Below, piece after piece: positions 4,993-11,614 of a stretch of DNA of 17,206 nucleotides. The position numbers and the translations under genes are program-made. A model generated the notes under the pieces. That model worked only from the letters and a program-made list of their open reading frames with translations, was not told the origin of the DNA and searched no databases. Position 1 is the first letter of the stretch; the number at the start of each line of letters is the position of its first letter. The stretch is taken from contig JAQUMZ010000013.1 in NCBI GenBank assembly GCA_028717865.1, forward strand, positions 1-17,206, read 5' to 3'. This DNA is from Elusimicrobiota bacterium. Lineage in GTDB: Bacteria > Elusimicrobiota > Elusimicrobia > UBA1565 > UBA9628.

Positions 4993-6924
4993 ATGCCGCC
5001 GTCCGCGCGTCGCGGGAAGCTCGCCTACAAGATCCTATTCTGGTTCCTGCTCATCTCGCTGGTTCCCATGGCGGTGGTGGGCTGGCATCTGGTGGGCATC
5101 TCCCAAGCCTCCCTGCGCAAGGAAACCTTGGCCATGCAGGAATCGTTGGCCGTGGGGTTCTCCGACACCGTCTATAAATACGTCACCACCTTCCGCAACG
5201 TCCTGGCCGAGACCTCGGGCATCGAGGAATTCGCCTCGATGGACGCGCGCAAGCAGCAGCAGTACTTGAACCGGATCATGCAGGTGCACCTGGCGGTCCT
5301 GGAGCTTTCCGTCATCAACGTCCATGGAGCCGAGCAGATGCGCACGGGGCGGTTCCTGGGGCCCGCGCCGGAGATGCGGAGCCTCGAGAACGAGGAGTTC
5401 TTCGCCGAGACGATGCGCCGGGGATTTTTCATCGGGAAGCTGGATCGGTTCCAGGGGCTTTACCCCACCGCGCTGATCTGCGTGGCGATCATGGACCAGA
5501 AAGCCCAGCCGCCCAGGCCCGTGGGCGCCCTGCTGGCGCGGGTGAGCCTCAACGGCCTGTCCTCGATGCTGGGCATGGAGTTTCCGGCCACGGGGCGTTC
5601 GGCGGCTGCGGTGGTGGACAAGCGCGACGGCTTCTTGATCGCGCACTCCAATCCCAAGGAAGTCTTCCGGCCCGAGGCGCGCATGAGCGACGAGGTCCTG
5701 AAGATCATAACCACGCAGACCGCGCCCAAGGGCGGGGGGGAGATGGCCCTGAGCGACGGGCGGCGCCTGCTGGGCGCTTACTCGGACGTGCGCGACCTGG
5801 ACTGGCTGGTCTACGTCCAGCAGCCCGTCGAATACGCCTACCAGACGGCCGCCGAGATGAAGAACCAGATCTTGCGGGTCCTGGTGTGGGTGGTGCTTTT
5901 CACCATCCTGCTGTCCTTGGCCGTGGCCGGCCACATCACCCATCCCATCCGCCTGCTGCGCGAGGCGGCGGCCCGGCTGGGGCGCGGGCAGTTCGAGGAC
6001 CTGCCCGAGATGATGACCACCAACGACGAGATCGGCGACCTGGCGCAGACCTTCCTGGCCATGAGCGAGTCGCTCAAGGAGAAGACCGGGGAGCTCATCG
6101 GCGCCAAGCAGGAGCTCGAGAAGTTCACGAAATTCCTGGAGAAGCGCGTCGAGGCGCGCACGCGAGAGCTCAAGGCGGCGCAGGACGAGCTGATCAAGAA
6201 GGAGCGCCTGGCCGCCATCGGCCAGATGGCCTCGGTCGTCGGCCATGAGATCCGCAACCCCCTGGCCGTCATCAACAATTCGATCTATTTCATCAAGACC
6301 AAGCTGGGCGGCTCGCCCGCGGCGCCCGACGCCAAGATCGAGAAGCATATCAAGATCATCGAGTCCGAGATCCGGCAGGCCAACGGCATCATCAACGAAA
6401 TCCTCACCTATTCCCGGACCCGCGAGCTCAAGCCGGAACGGGTCCTGCTCAACAACTGGCTCGAGGAGCTTTTGTCGGTCTACCCCTTCCCGCCGCACAT
6501 CTCCCTGGAGAAGCGCTTCGACCCGGTCAACCCCGCGGTCGACATCGACACCACCGAGATGCAGCAGGCGATCCGCAACCTGATGAACAACGGCATCGAG
6601 GTGATGCCGGGCCAGGGCGCGGTCAGCATCCAGACCCGGGTCTCCGGCGACCGCCGGAGCGCGACCATCCTGGTGGGGGACAGCGGCCCCGGCATCCCGC
6701 CCGAGGTCCTGGACAAGATATTCGCCCCCTTCTTCACCACGAAGGCGCGCGGCACGGGCCTGGGTCTGGCGGTGGTGCGCAAGGTCATGGACCGGCACGG
6801 CGGCTCGGTCGACGTCGAGTCCGCCCCGGGCCGGGGCACCGTATTCAAGCTGACCCTGCCGGTCGTTTCCGCGGGGGCGCCGCCGCTCCGGAACGGCGCG
6901 GGTCCGGAGGCGAAATCCGCGTAA
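4993..6924 (+). CDS. Membrane sensor histidine kinase (dCache-HAMP-HisKA-HATPase)
   Basis: A 643-residue kinase. TM1 is at about 12-32, followed by a large extracytoplasmic sensing region (about 35-290) of the double-Cache type. TM2 is at about 292-316, HAMP at about 315-370 with NDEIGDLAQTF, and a coiled linker at 370-405. The HisKA domain has phospho-acceptor His418 in GHEIRNPLAVI. The ATPase domain shows the N box (NLMNN, 529-533), G1 box DSGPGI (563-568) and G2 box GTGLGLA (587-593), all intact. It should autophosphorylate and supply the receivers encoded beside it. It starts 121 bases after the single-domain receiver, with repeat copy D in the gap, and 11 bases before the hybrid gene. 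GAGGG about 11 bases upstream supports ATG 4993. The ligand cannot be read from the sequence. Confidence 0.9.
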   Translation: MPPSARRGKLAYKILFWFLLISLVPMAVVGWHLVGISQASLRKETLAMQESLAVGFSDTVYKYVTTFRNVLAETSGIEEFASMDARKQQQYLNRIMQVHLAVLELSVINVHGAEQMRTGRFLGPAPEMRSLENEEFFAETMRRGFFIGKLDRFQGLYPTALICVAIMDQKAQPPRPVGALLARVSLNGLSSMLGMEFPATGRSAAAVVDKRDGFLIAHSNPKEVFRPEARMSDEVLKIITTQTAPKGGGEMALSDGRRLLGAYSDVRDLDWLVYVQQPVEYAYQTAAEMKNQILRVLVWVVLFTILLSLAVAGHITHPIRLLREAAARLGRGQFEDLPEMMTTNDEIGDLAQTFLAMSESLKEKTGELIGAKQELEKFTKFLEKRVEARTRELKAAQDELIKKERLAAIGQMASVVGHEIRNPLAVINNSIYFIKTKLGGSPAAPDAKIEKHIKIIESEIRQANGIINEILTYSRTRELKPERVLLNNWLEELLSVYPFPPHISLEKRFDPVNPAVDIDTTEMQQAIRNLMNNGIEVMPGQGAVSIQTRVSGDRRSATILVGDSGPGIPPEVLDKIFAPFFTTKARGTGLGLAVVRKVMDRHGGSVDVESAPGRGTVFKLTLPVVSAGAPPLRNGAGPEAKSA

Positions 6925-6935
6925 GGGCAAACACT

Positions 6936-8057
6936 ATGAACGGCACGATCCTGATCGTAGACGACGACGCGAACATGCGCGAGAGCCTTTGCGACAACCT
7001 GGAGATGGCGGGCTACGAGGTGGCCCAGGCCGCCTCCGGGGCCGAGGCCATGGAGGCCGTGCGCCGCCGCGTCTTCGACGTCATCATCATGGACTACAAC
7101 CTCACCGATTCCACCGGCATCGAGGTGATCAAGCGCATACGGACGGTGAACACGGAGAGCCAGATCCTGATGCTGACCGCCCATGCCTCGCTCGACACCG
7201 CGGTCAAGGCCATCCAGGAGTCGGTGACCGACTTCATGTCCAAGCCCGTGGATTTCGACCGGCTCAAGCATTCCATCGCCAAGGCCTTGGACAAGCGCCG
7301 GCTCGAGGCCGAGAACCGCCGCCTCCTGGAGGATTTGCGGCAGAAGAACCTGCAGCTGGAGCGGCTCAACCAGATGAAATCGAAGTTCCTGTCCATGAGT
7401 TCGCACGACCTGTCCAACTCCTTGATGACCCTGCAGGTCAGTTACGAGATGCTGTCCCAGACCATCACGCCCAACGCGGACCAGAAGAAGCGCATGGACT
7501 ACATCTCCAACGGCATCAGCCAGCTGGCGCGCCTCATCGAGGACCTCGTGGACTGGGCCTGCATCGAGCAGGGCAAGTTCCGGCTCGAGCGAAGCTTCTT
7601 CTTCCCGGGCGCCATGGTGGAGGCGGCCCTGGCCGGGCCCCAGGCGCGGGCCGCCGTGCGGGGGGTGTCCTTGCGCGCCCAGATCGCGCCCGATCTGCCG
7701 CTGATCGAAGGGGACAAGCGGCGCGTCCTGCAGGTTCTCAACAACCTGCTGGAGAACGCCATCCGGCATACGCCCAAGGGCGGCGGGGTCTGCGTCGTGG
7801 TGGATCCCTGCGCGGACGGCGTGCGCTTCGCCGTGCGCGATACGGGCGAGGGCATCGCCGCCGGGGACTTGGCGAGCATTTTCGAGAGCTTCCATCAGGC
7901 CAAGAGCCGGGCCGGAGGCGGCCGCCTGGGCCTGGGGCTCTCCATCGCCAAGGAGATCGTGGAAAGCCACCAGGGCCGGCTGCGGGTGGAGAGTCCGGGG
8001 CCCGGCCAGGGCTCGACGTTCTATTTCACCATCCCGGCCGCCAAGCGCGCCGCGTAG
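6936..8057 (+). CDS. Soluble hybrid: receiver fused to histidine kinase
   Basis: A 373-residue cytosolic protein without membrane segments. It has an N-terminal receiver (1-120) with Asp9/Asp10, phospho-acceptor Asp53 (VIIMDYNL), Thr80 region and a KPVDF lysine. A coiled linker (about 125-148) leads to a HisKA domain with His157 in SSHDLSNSL. The HATPase has N box NNLLENA (269-275), G1 DTGEGI (302-307) and a GLGLS G2 box. The receiver-first order means it can take phosphate, probably from the kinase 11 bases upstream, and then drive its own kinase. That fits a relay step between the membrane kinase and a regulator such as the NarL-type protein downstream. The histidine box has Ser where Pro is usual (HExxNP), which may change the kinase/phosphatase balance. 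Start ATG 6936 has AAGGG upstream. Confidence 0.88.
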   Translation: MNGTILIVDDDANMRESLCDNLEMAGYEVAQAASGAEAMEAVRRRVFDVIIMDYNLTDSTGIEVIKRIRTVNTESQILMLTAHASLDTAVKAIQESVTDFMSKPVDFDRLKHSIAKALDKRRLEAENRRLLEDLRQKNLQLERLNQMKSKFLSMSSHDLSNSLMTLQVSYEMLSQTITPNADQKKRMDYISNGISQLARLIEDLVDWACIEQGKFRLERSFFFPGAMVEAALAGPQARAAVRGVSLRAQIAPDLPLIEGDKRRVLQVLNNLLENAIRHTPKGGGVCVVVDPCADGVRFAVRDTGEGIAAGDLASIFESFHQAKSRAGGGRLGLGLSIAKEIVESHQGRLRVESPGPGQGSTFYFTIPAAKRAA

Positions 8058-8071
8058 CGCCGGGAATGTTT

Positions 8072-8080
8072 TGCTATACT
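8072..8080 (+). promoter_or_regulatory. Extended -10 promoter for the NarL-type regulator
   Basis: TGCTATACT is a TGn extended -10 element (hexamer TATACT, 8075-8080). No -35 match lies 17 bases upstream, which extended -10 promoters tolerate. The start would be near 8087, giving a 20-base leader that contains the ribosome site AAGGAGG (8095-8101). The same TGCTAnACTAA string occurs before the FtsH-like gene. Confidence 0.45.
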
Positions 8081-8106
8081 AACACGACCAAGCCAAGGAG
8101 GCAGTC

Positions 8107-8778
8107 ATGGCAGTTTCGAAAAAGCGCGTGCGAGTCCTGATCGCCGACGATCAAACCCTCTTCCGGGAGGGCATCAAGGATCTGCTCGAGAACGAGAAGA
8201 TGGTGGAGGTGATCGGGGAAGCGGCCGACGGGCAGGACGTGATCCGTCAGGCCCGCAAGCTCAAGCCCGACGTCATCCTCATGGATATCAAGCTCCCGCA
8301 GATCGACGGCATCGCGGCCACCCGGCAGATCCGCAAGGAATGCCCCAACACCAACGTGCTCATACTCTCGAGCTACGAGGACGAGGCGCACGTGATGGAA
8401 TCCATCCAGGCCGGCGCCAACGGCTACCTCTCCAAGATGCTGCCCGCCTCCGAGCTGGTCAACGCCTTGAAAGCCTTCGCCAACGACGGGGTCATGATCC
8501 CCCAGCAGGTCATGGGCAAGCTCATCGCCGGGCTGCGCCAGATGGCCTCGGGCGAGGGACAGGGCTCTCCGGTCGCGTTGACCAAGACCGAGATCCGGGT
8601 CCTGGTCCTGCTCGGTTCCGGCCTCTCCAACAAGGAGATCGCCGCCAAGATGGACTGCTCGGTCAAGACGATCAAGAACCATCTCAACGCCATCTTCCAG
8701 AAGCTGGAGGTCTCGAACCGCACCGAGGCCGTGGTCAAGGGCATCGAGATGGGCCTGATCTCGCCGCAGGAGTCCTGA
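8107..8778 (+). CDS. NarL/FixJ-type response regulator with LuxR helix-turn-helix
   Basis: A 223-residue transcription regulator. The receiver (about 7-125) carries Asp14/Asp15, phospho-acceptor Asp60 in VILMDIKLP, Ser88 and Lys110. The C-terminal LuxR-type DNA-binding domain (about 155-215) has the family pattern LTKTEIRVLVLL, GLSNKEIAAKM, SVKTIKNHLNAIFQKL. All residues needed for phosphorylation are present, so it is a normal phosphorylation-dependent regulator. The strong AAGGAGG five bases before ATG 8107 fixes the start, and a putative promoter lies just upstream. It is therefore probably made from its own transcript as well as by read-through. Its targets may include the tad-like and Gly-rich genes downstream, but that is inferred from proximity only. 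Confidence 0.9.
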   Translation: MAVSKKRVRVLIADDQTLFREGIKDLLENEKMVEVIGEAADGQDVIRQARKLKPDVILMDIKLPQIDGIAATRQIRKECPNTNVLILSSYEDEAHVMESIQAGANGYLSKMLPASELVNALKAFANDGVMIPQQVMGKLIAGLRQMASGEGQGSPVALTKTEIRVLVLLGSGLSNKEIAAKMDCSVKTIKNHLNAIFQKLEVSNRTEAVVKGIEMGLISPQES

Positions 8779-8790
8779 GCGCGGGGAGAC

Positions 8791-9894
8791 ATGTCCTCGC
8801 CGGGTCCCGCTGAGGGCAAGACGCACGTCCCGAAGGGCGCGAGTTTCGTCATGACCAAGGAAGCGTTCCTGGCGCAGTTGGAGCGGGCCGCCCTGGTGAC
8901 CCAGGGCCAGCCGGTCACCGGAGCCATGGTCCGGCATCTGGCCGCCGAACTCAAGCGCGGCGACCCCGCCTGGTGGTTGAAAACCGGCAAGGCCTGGCAG
9001 CGGCGCAGCTTCTCGGCCTGGAACGATGCTTGGGGCTTGTTGCTCGCCGCGATCCATTTCGAGGCCCTCAGCGACGCGAACAATCCGTTGGTGCGCTACT
9101 TCCCCTCTTGCGGCGGCACCGCGGAGGCCGATCCCGCTCCAGCCCTGGCCCGCTTCCTGGATAATCCGCCGGAAAGGTTTTTCGAGCGTTTGGCGGCCGG
9201 CCATCGGCGGCCCTACGTCTCCGAGCGCTCCACCGTATGGATACTGGGCGCCCTGGGCTTTTTCCAGCGCCGGCGCCAGTTGCCTTTCTATCTGGTGGAG
9301 GTCAACGCCGGCGCCGGCCTCGATCTGGCCGCCGACGCGGTCCTGCCGCAGGAGGGATTCGACTCCGAGTTGGTCGCGGCCCGCGTCGGACTCGATCCGG
9401 AGCCGCTTTCCTTGTCCGACATCGCCCACCGCCGCTGGCTGACGGCCGCCCTGCCGCCGGAGGACATGCCGGCCATAGAGGCGATGGACCAAGCCGCCGA
9501 CCTCGTCAAGGACCGCATCTCGCGCGACCCCGCGTTCGTCCAGCTCGCCGCCTGCGCGCCCGAGCTGGCCCCGAAGTTCGTCATGAAGAACATCCCTCCG
9601 GAGGCGGACATGGGCCTGCTGGTATTCAACGCCGGCGCGACCTCGCGCATGAGCGACGAGCGCTACGCGGCCTACCGCGGCGACATGGCGCGGCTCTTGG
9701 AGGGTTGGGGGGCGCGCGGGTTGTGGATAGAGGTGGAGACCGTGCGCGGCGAGACGTATTCGACCACCGTCCAGGTGCGCATGAGCCGTTACTTGGGCGG
9801 CGGCCTGCGCGAATTCGTGGCCATGACCCTGGATTTCGCGGGCGCCAAGCTCTCCTGCGACAACGACGCCCTCCTTTCCTTCCTGGCTGTGTAA
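8791..9894 (+). CDS. DUF2332-like protein, unknown function
   Basis: A 367-residue soluble protein that best resembles the DUF2332 family of uncharacterised proteins. The family-like pattern is a Glu-Val-x-Ala-Gly-Ala-Gly-Leu-Asp motif at 170-178 (compare the EVGASAGLNL pattern of the family). A segment of the VGLDPEPLSLSD, RRWLTA type follows, then a late strand LLVFNAG at 276-282. That order resembles a Rossmann/methyltransferase-like fold, but no substrate is known and I could not run a profile search. GGGGAG before ATG 8791 supports the start; ATG 8851 is a possible shorter start without a ribosome site. It lies 12 bases after the NarL-type gene and is probably co-transcribed. Why a DUF2332 protein sits in a Tad/phosphorelay locus is not evident. 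Confidence 0.55.
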   Translation: MSSPGPAEGKTHVPKGASFVMTKEAFLAQLERAALVTQGQPVTGAMVRHLAAELKRGDPAWWLKTGKAWQRRSFSAWNDAWGLLLAAIHFEALSDANNPLVRYFPSCGGTAEADPAPALARFLDNPPERFFERLAAGHRRPYVSERSTVWILGALGFFQRRRQLPFYLVEVNAGAGLDLAADAVLPQEGFDSELVAARVGLDPEPLSLSDIAHRRWLTAALPPEDMPAIEAMDQAADLVKDRISRDPAFVQLAACAPELAPKFVMKNIPPEADMGLLVFNAGATSRMSDERYAAYRGDMARLLEGWGARGLWIEVETVRGETYSTTVQVRMSRYLGGGLREFVAMTLDFAGAKLSCDNDALLSFLAV

Positions 9895-9907
9895 AATGGT
9901 GCCAGGC

Positions 9908-9923
9908 ATTGCATTATTGCATT
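9908..9923 (+). repeat. Tandem octamer ATTGCATT x2
   Basis: ATTGCATT is repeated back to back about 35-50 bases upstream of the -35 box of the putative tadG promoter, in the 98-base gap after the DUF2332-like gene. Two direct sites one and a half helical turns long could bind an activator. With so short a motif, chance is also possible. Confidence 0.4.
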
Positions 9924-9957
9924 CAGGTCCGGCTATCGTTTTTTAACCGTTCTGTAC

Positions 9958-9986
9958 TTGAATTTTAACGCCTCCAGGGCTACCCT
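9958..9986 (+). promoter_or_regulatory. Putative promoter for tadG-tadE, leaderless
   Basis: TTGAAT (9958-9963) is followed after exactly 17 bases by TACCCT (9981-9986). The surroundings CAGGGCTACCCTTGCC closely match CAGGGCTAAACTTGCC at the 13.4 kb promoter. The expected transcript start falls at about 9993, the first base of the GTG start codon. TACCCT itself is a poor -10 hexamer, so confidence rests on the matching geometry. Confidence 0.42.
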
Positions 9987-9992
9987 TGCCTT

Positions 9993-11120
9993 GTGAGGCG
10001 CCTGATAAGGTCCCGCGCGGGACAGGTCGTCATCCCCGCCTTGTTTCTATTCCCCACCTTCATGCTTTTCGTCTATTTGATCTACGAAACGGCCAAGCTG
10101 TCCCGCGAGAAGATCCGCCATCAATTCGCCGTCGACGCCGCGGTCTTCGTCGAGATGACCAATTACTCCGACTTCCTCAACCGCACCGCTTACGTCAACG
10201 GCGCTTTCCCCATGCGCATCTTCGACGAGGGGTTCCGTTCGACCATGATCGACTGCGACGGCAAGGCCGGCTGCCACGGCCAGACCAGCCTGTGGGAGAT
10301 CATGTGCAAGAACGGCGACTTCCCGATGCCCGGAGGCACCTGCGACCTCGGCAGCAAGAAACAGTATTACAATAGCGAAGAGGACGCCAAATGGGACATA
10401 CGGTTTTACGAGTCGAAGTGGGGTCAAAAAAACGACAGTCCGCCGACGAGCGTGGAAGGCACCCTGAGCATCCTCACCATGGACGACGCCAACGCCTACT
10501 GGATAAACTGGGATGACGCCAACCAAGTCTACAAGCTCTACGTCCAGATATACCAACTGCTGGGCTCGGTCGAGGACGCCCAACTGTCCGTCTTGACCCG
10601 CCTGGCCGCGCAGCACAATTTCCTGAAGAAGTCGTATTGGCTCAACACCGGCGATCCGATAGACGAGGCCGCGGCCGCGGCCGGCATTTTCGGCAAGGAG
10701 ATGGACGACTCCAACTGGAAATCGGGCTCGGGGCTGAAGTATTTCTGCTATGAGAAAATGAACTTCTACGGCAACAAGCCCACGCACAGCATGTTCCAGC
10801 CCTGGCAGGTTTACGCCCCCGATCCGCCGCCGACGATGGAGTCGAAAATCAGCGGTTGCGACGGGCTGTTCCACTTGATGTGGGTCAGCCCCGCCCTGAC
10901 CAACAACATCAAAAAGAGCCTGGGCTCGAGCATGTTCCCCAGCCGCGGCGTCCCCGTGACCCAGTCCTGGACGGCCCCGAGCAATTATTTCAATTACGAC
11001 TTCAACCGGCCCAGCCGTCCGGCGGTGCACGTGACCGTGGCGATCGACGGCTTCGGGGGGGCCAAGGCCGCGGTCTGGCCCGACCCCACGCCGAAATTCC
11101 AGGTGCGCACCTATCCATGA
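9993..11120 (+). CDS. TadG-like pilus protein with large extracytoplasmic domain
   Basis: A 375-residue protein. A basic N-terminus (MRRLIRSRAGQ) leads into one membrane helix (about 12-32) and then a charged helix (KLSREKIRHQFAVDAAVF). That is the usual start of Tad/TadE/TadG-like proteins. The rest, about 320 residues, would be extracytoplasmic. It contains six cysteines (in IDCDG, AGCHG, IMCKN, GTCDL, YFCYE and SGCDG contexts) that could form disulfides. Unlike true Tad prepilins it lacks Glu at +5 after the Gly, so processing by the prepilin peptidase is doubtful. The GTG start at 9993 has no Shine-Dalgarno and lies at the predicted transcript start. Its stop overlaps the next start by ATGA, indicating translational coupling. 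It may be a minor tip subunit or anchor; the sequence-specific function is unknown. Confidence 0.65.
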   Translation: MRRLIRSRAGQVVIPALFLFPTFMLFVYLIYETAKLSREKIRHQFAVDAAVFVEMTNYSDFLNRTAYVNGAFPMRIFDEGFRSTMIDCDGKAGCHGQTSLWEIMCKNGDFPMPGGTCDLGSKKQYYNSEEDAKWDIRFYESKWGQKNDSPPTSVEGTLSILTMDDANAYWINWDDANQVYKLYVQIYQLLGSVEDAQLSVLTRLAAQHNFLKKSYWLNTGDPIDEAAAAAGIFGKEMDDSNWKSGSGLKYFCYEKMNFYGNKPTHSMFQPWQVYAPDPPPTMESKISGCDGLFHLMWVSPALTNNIKKSLGSSMFPSRGVPVTQSWTAPSNYFNYDFNRPSRPAVHVTVAIDGFGGAKAAVWPDPTPKFQVRTYP

Positions 11121-11599
11121 GGCTCTGGAAACGCAGGCGTCCCGGCCAGGCCATGACGGAGACGGTCCTGCTCTTCCCGCTGTTCATGTTCTTCCTGTTC
11201 GCCTTCGCCAAGGTCTACGCCCTGCTGATCCTGGTCCAGAAGGTCGAGATCGCCTCGTATTACGCGGCCCGACGCTGGCAGCTCGAGTCCCACCGCAACA
11301 TCAATTATATGGGCGACGATCGGGCGCTCGAGCGCGACATCGAGCACAATGCCCTGGCCTACGTCGGATACGGCGGGCCGCACCAGACTTTCCTGGGTCT
11401 GGCGCCCACCTGCGGGGGCTCCGGCGCGGGCCTTTCGATCAACCGGACGCAGGTCTGGCAGCAGGTCACCTTGACGGTCTGCACGGGCCAGGTCAACCTG
11501 CCTTTCTACAAGAGCGCCGGCTTCAAGTTCGAGACGACGAAGTACGTCCCCAACCGCGACCGCCCCATCGCCTTCATCCTGCCCGGGCTCCAGCAATAA
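11117..11599 (+). CDS. tadE: TadE-like minor pseudopilin
   Basis: A 160-residue protein. The N-terminus MRLWKRRRPGQAMTETVLL has the class III prepilin pattern: a short basic leader, Gly10, and Glu15 at +5, followed by a hydrophobic helix (about 16-36). This is the hallmark of TadE/TadF proteins, which are cut by the dedicated prepilin peptidase and act as minor pilins. Beyond the helix is a small extracytoplasmic domain with two cysteines (PTCGG and TVCTG) that may pair. The ATG overlaps the stop of the TadG-like gene (ATGA at 11117-11120). The next gene begins 15 bases after its stop. No peptidase gene is in the window. Confidence 0.75.
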   Translation: MRLWKRRRPGQAMTETVLLFPLFMFFLFAFAKVYALLILVQKVEIASYYAARRWQLESHRNINYMGDDRALERDIEHNALAYVGYGGPHQTFLGLAPTCGGSGAGLSINRTQVWQQVTLTVCTGQVNLPFYKSAGFKFETTKYVPNRDRPIAFILPGLQQ

Positions 11600-11608
11600 T
11601 GCTAAACT
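11600..11608 (+). promoter_or_regulatory. Extended -10 promoter, probable leaderless FtsH-like transcript
   Basis: TGCTAAACT overlaps the base after the tadE stop codon. Its hexamer TAAACT ends at 11608, so transcription would begin at about 11615, the A of the ATG. No Shine-Dalgarno precedes that ATG, only an A-run. The string TGCTAnACTAA is shared with the promoter at 8072. No -35 match is seen. Confidence 0.42.
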
Positions 11609-11614
11609 AAAAAA

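Noticed and set aside
9895..9923. AATGGTGCCAGGCATT as part of a mobile palindromic element
   Set aside because: The arms pair only imperfectly (two unpaired bases in one arm), there is no second copy in the window and no transposase nearby.
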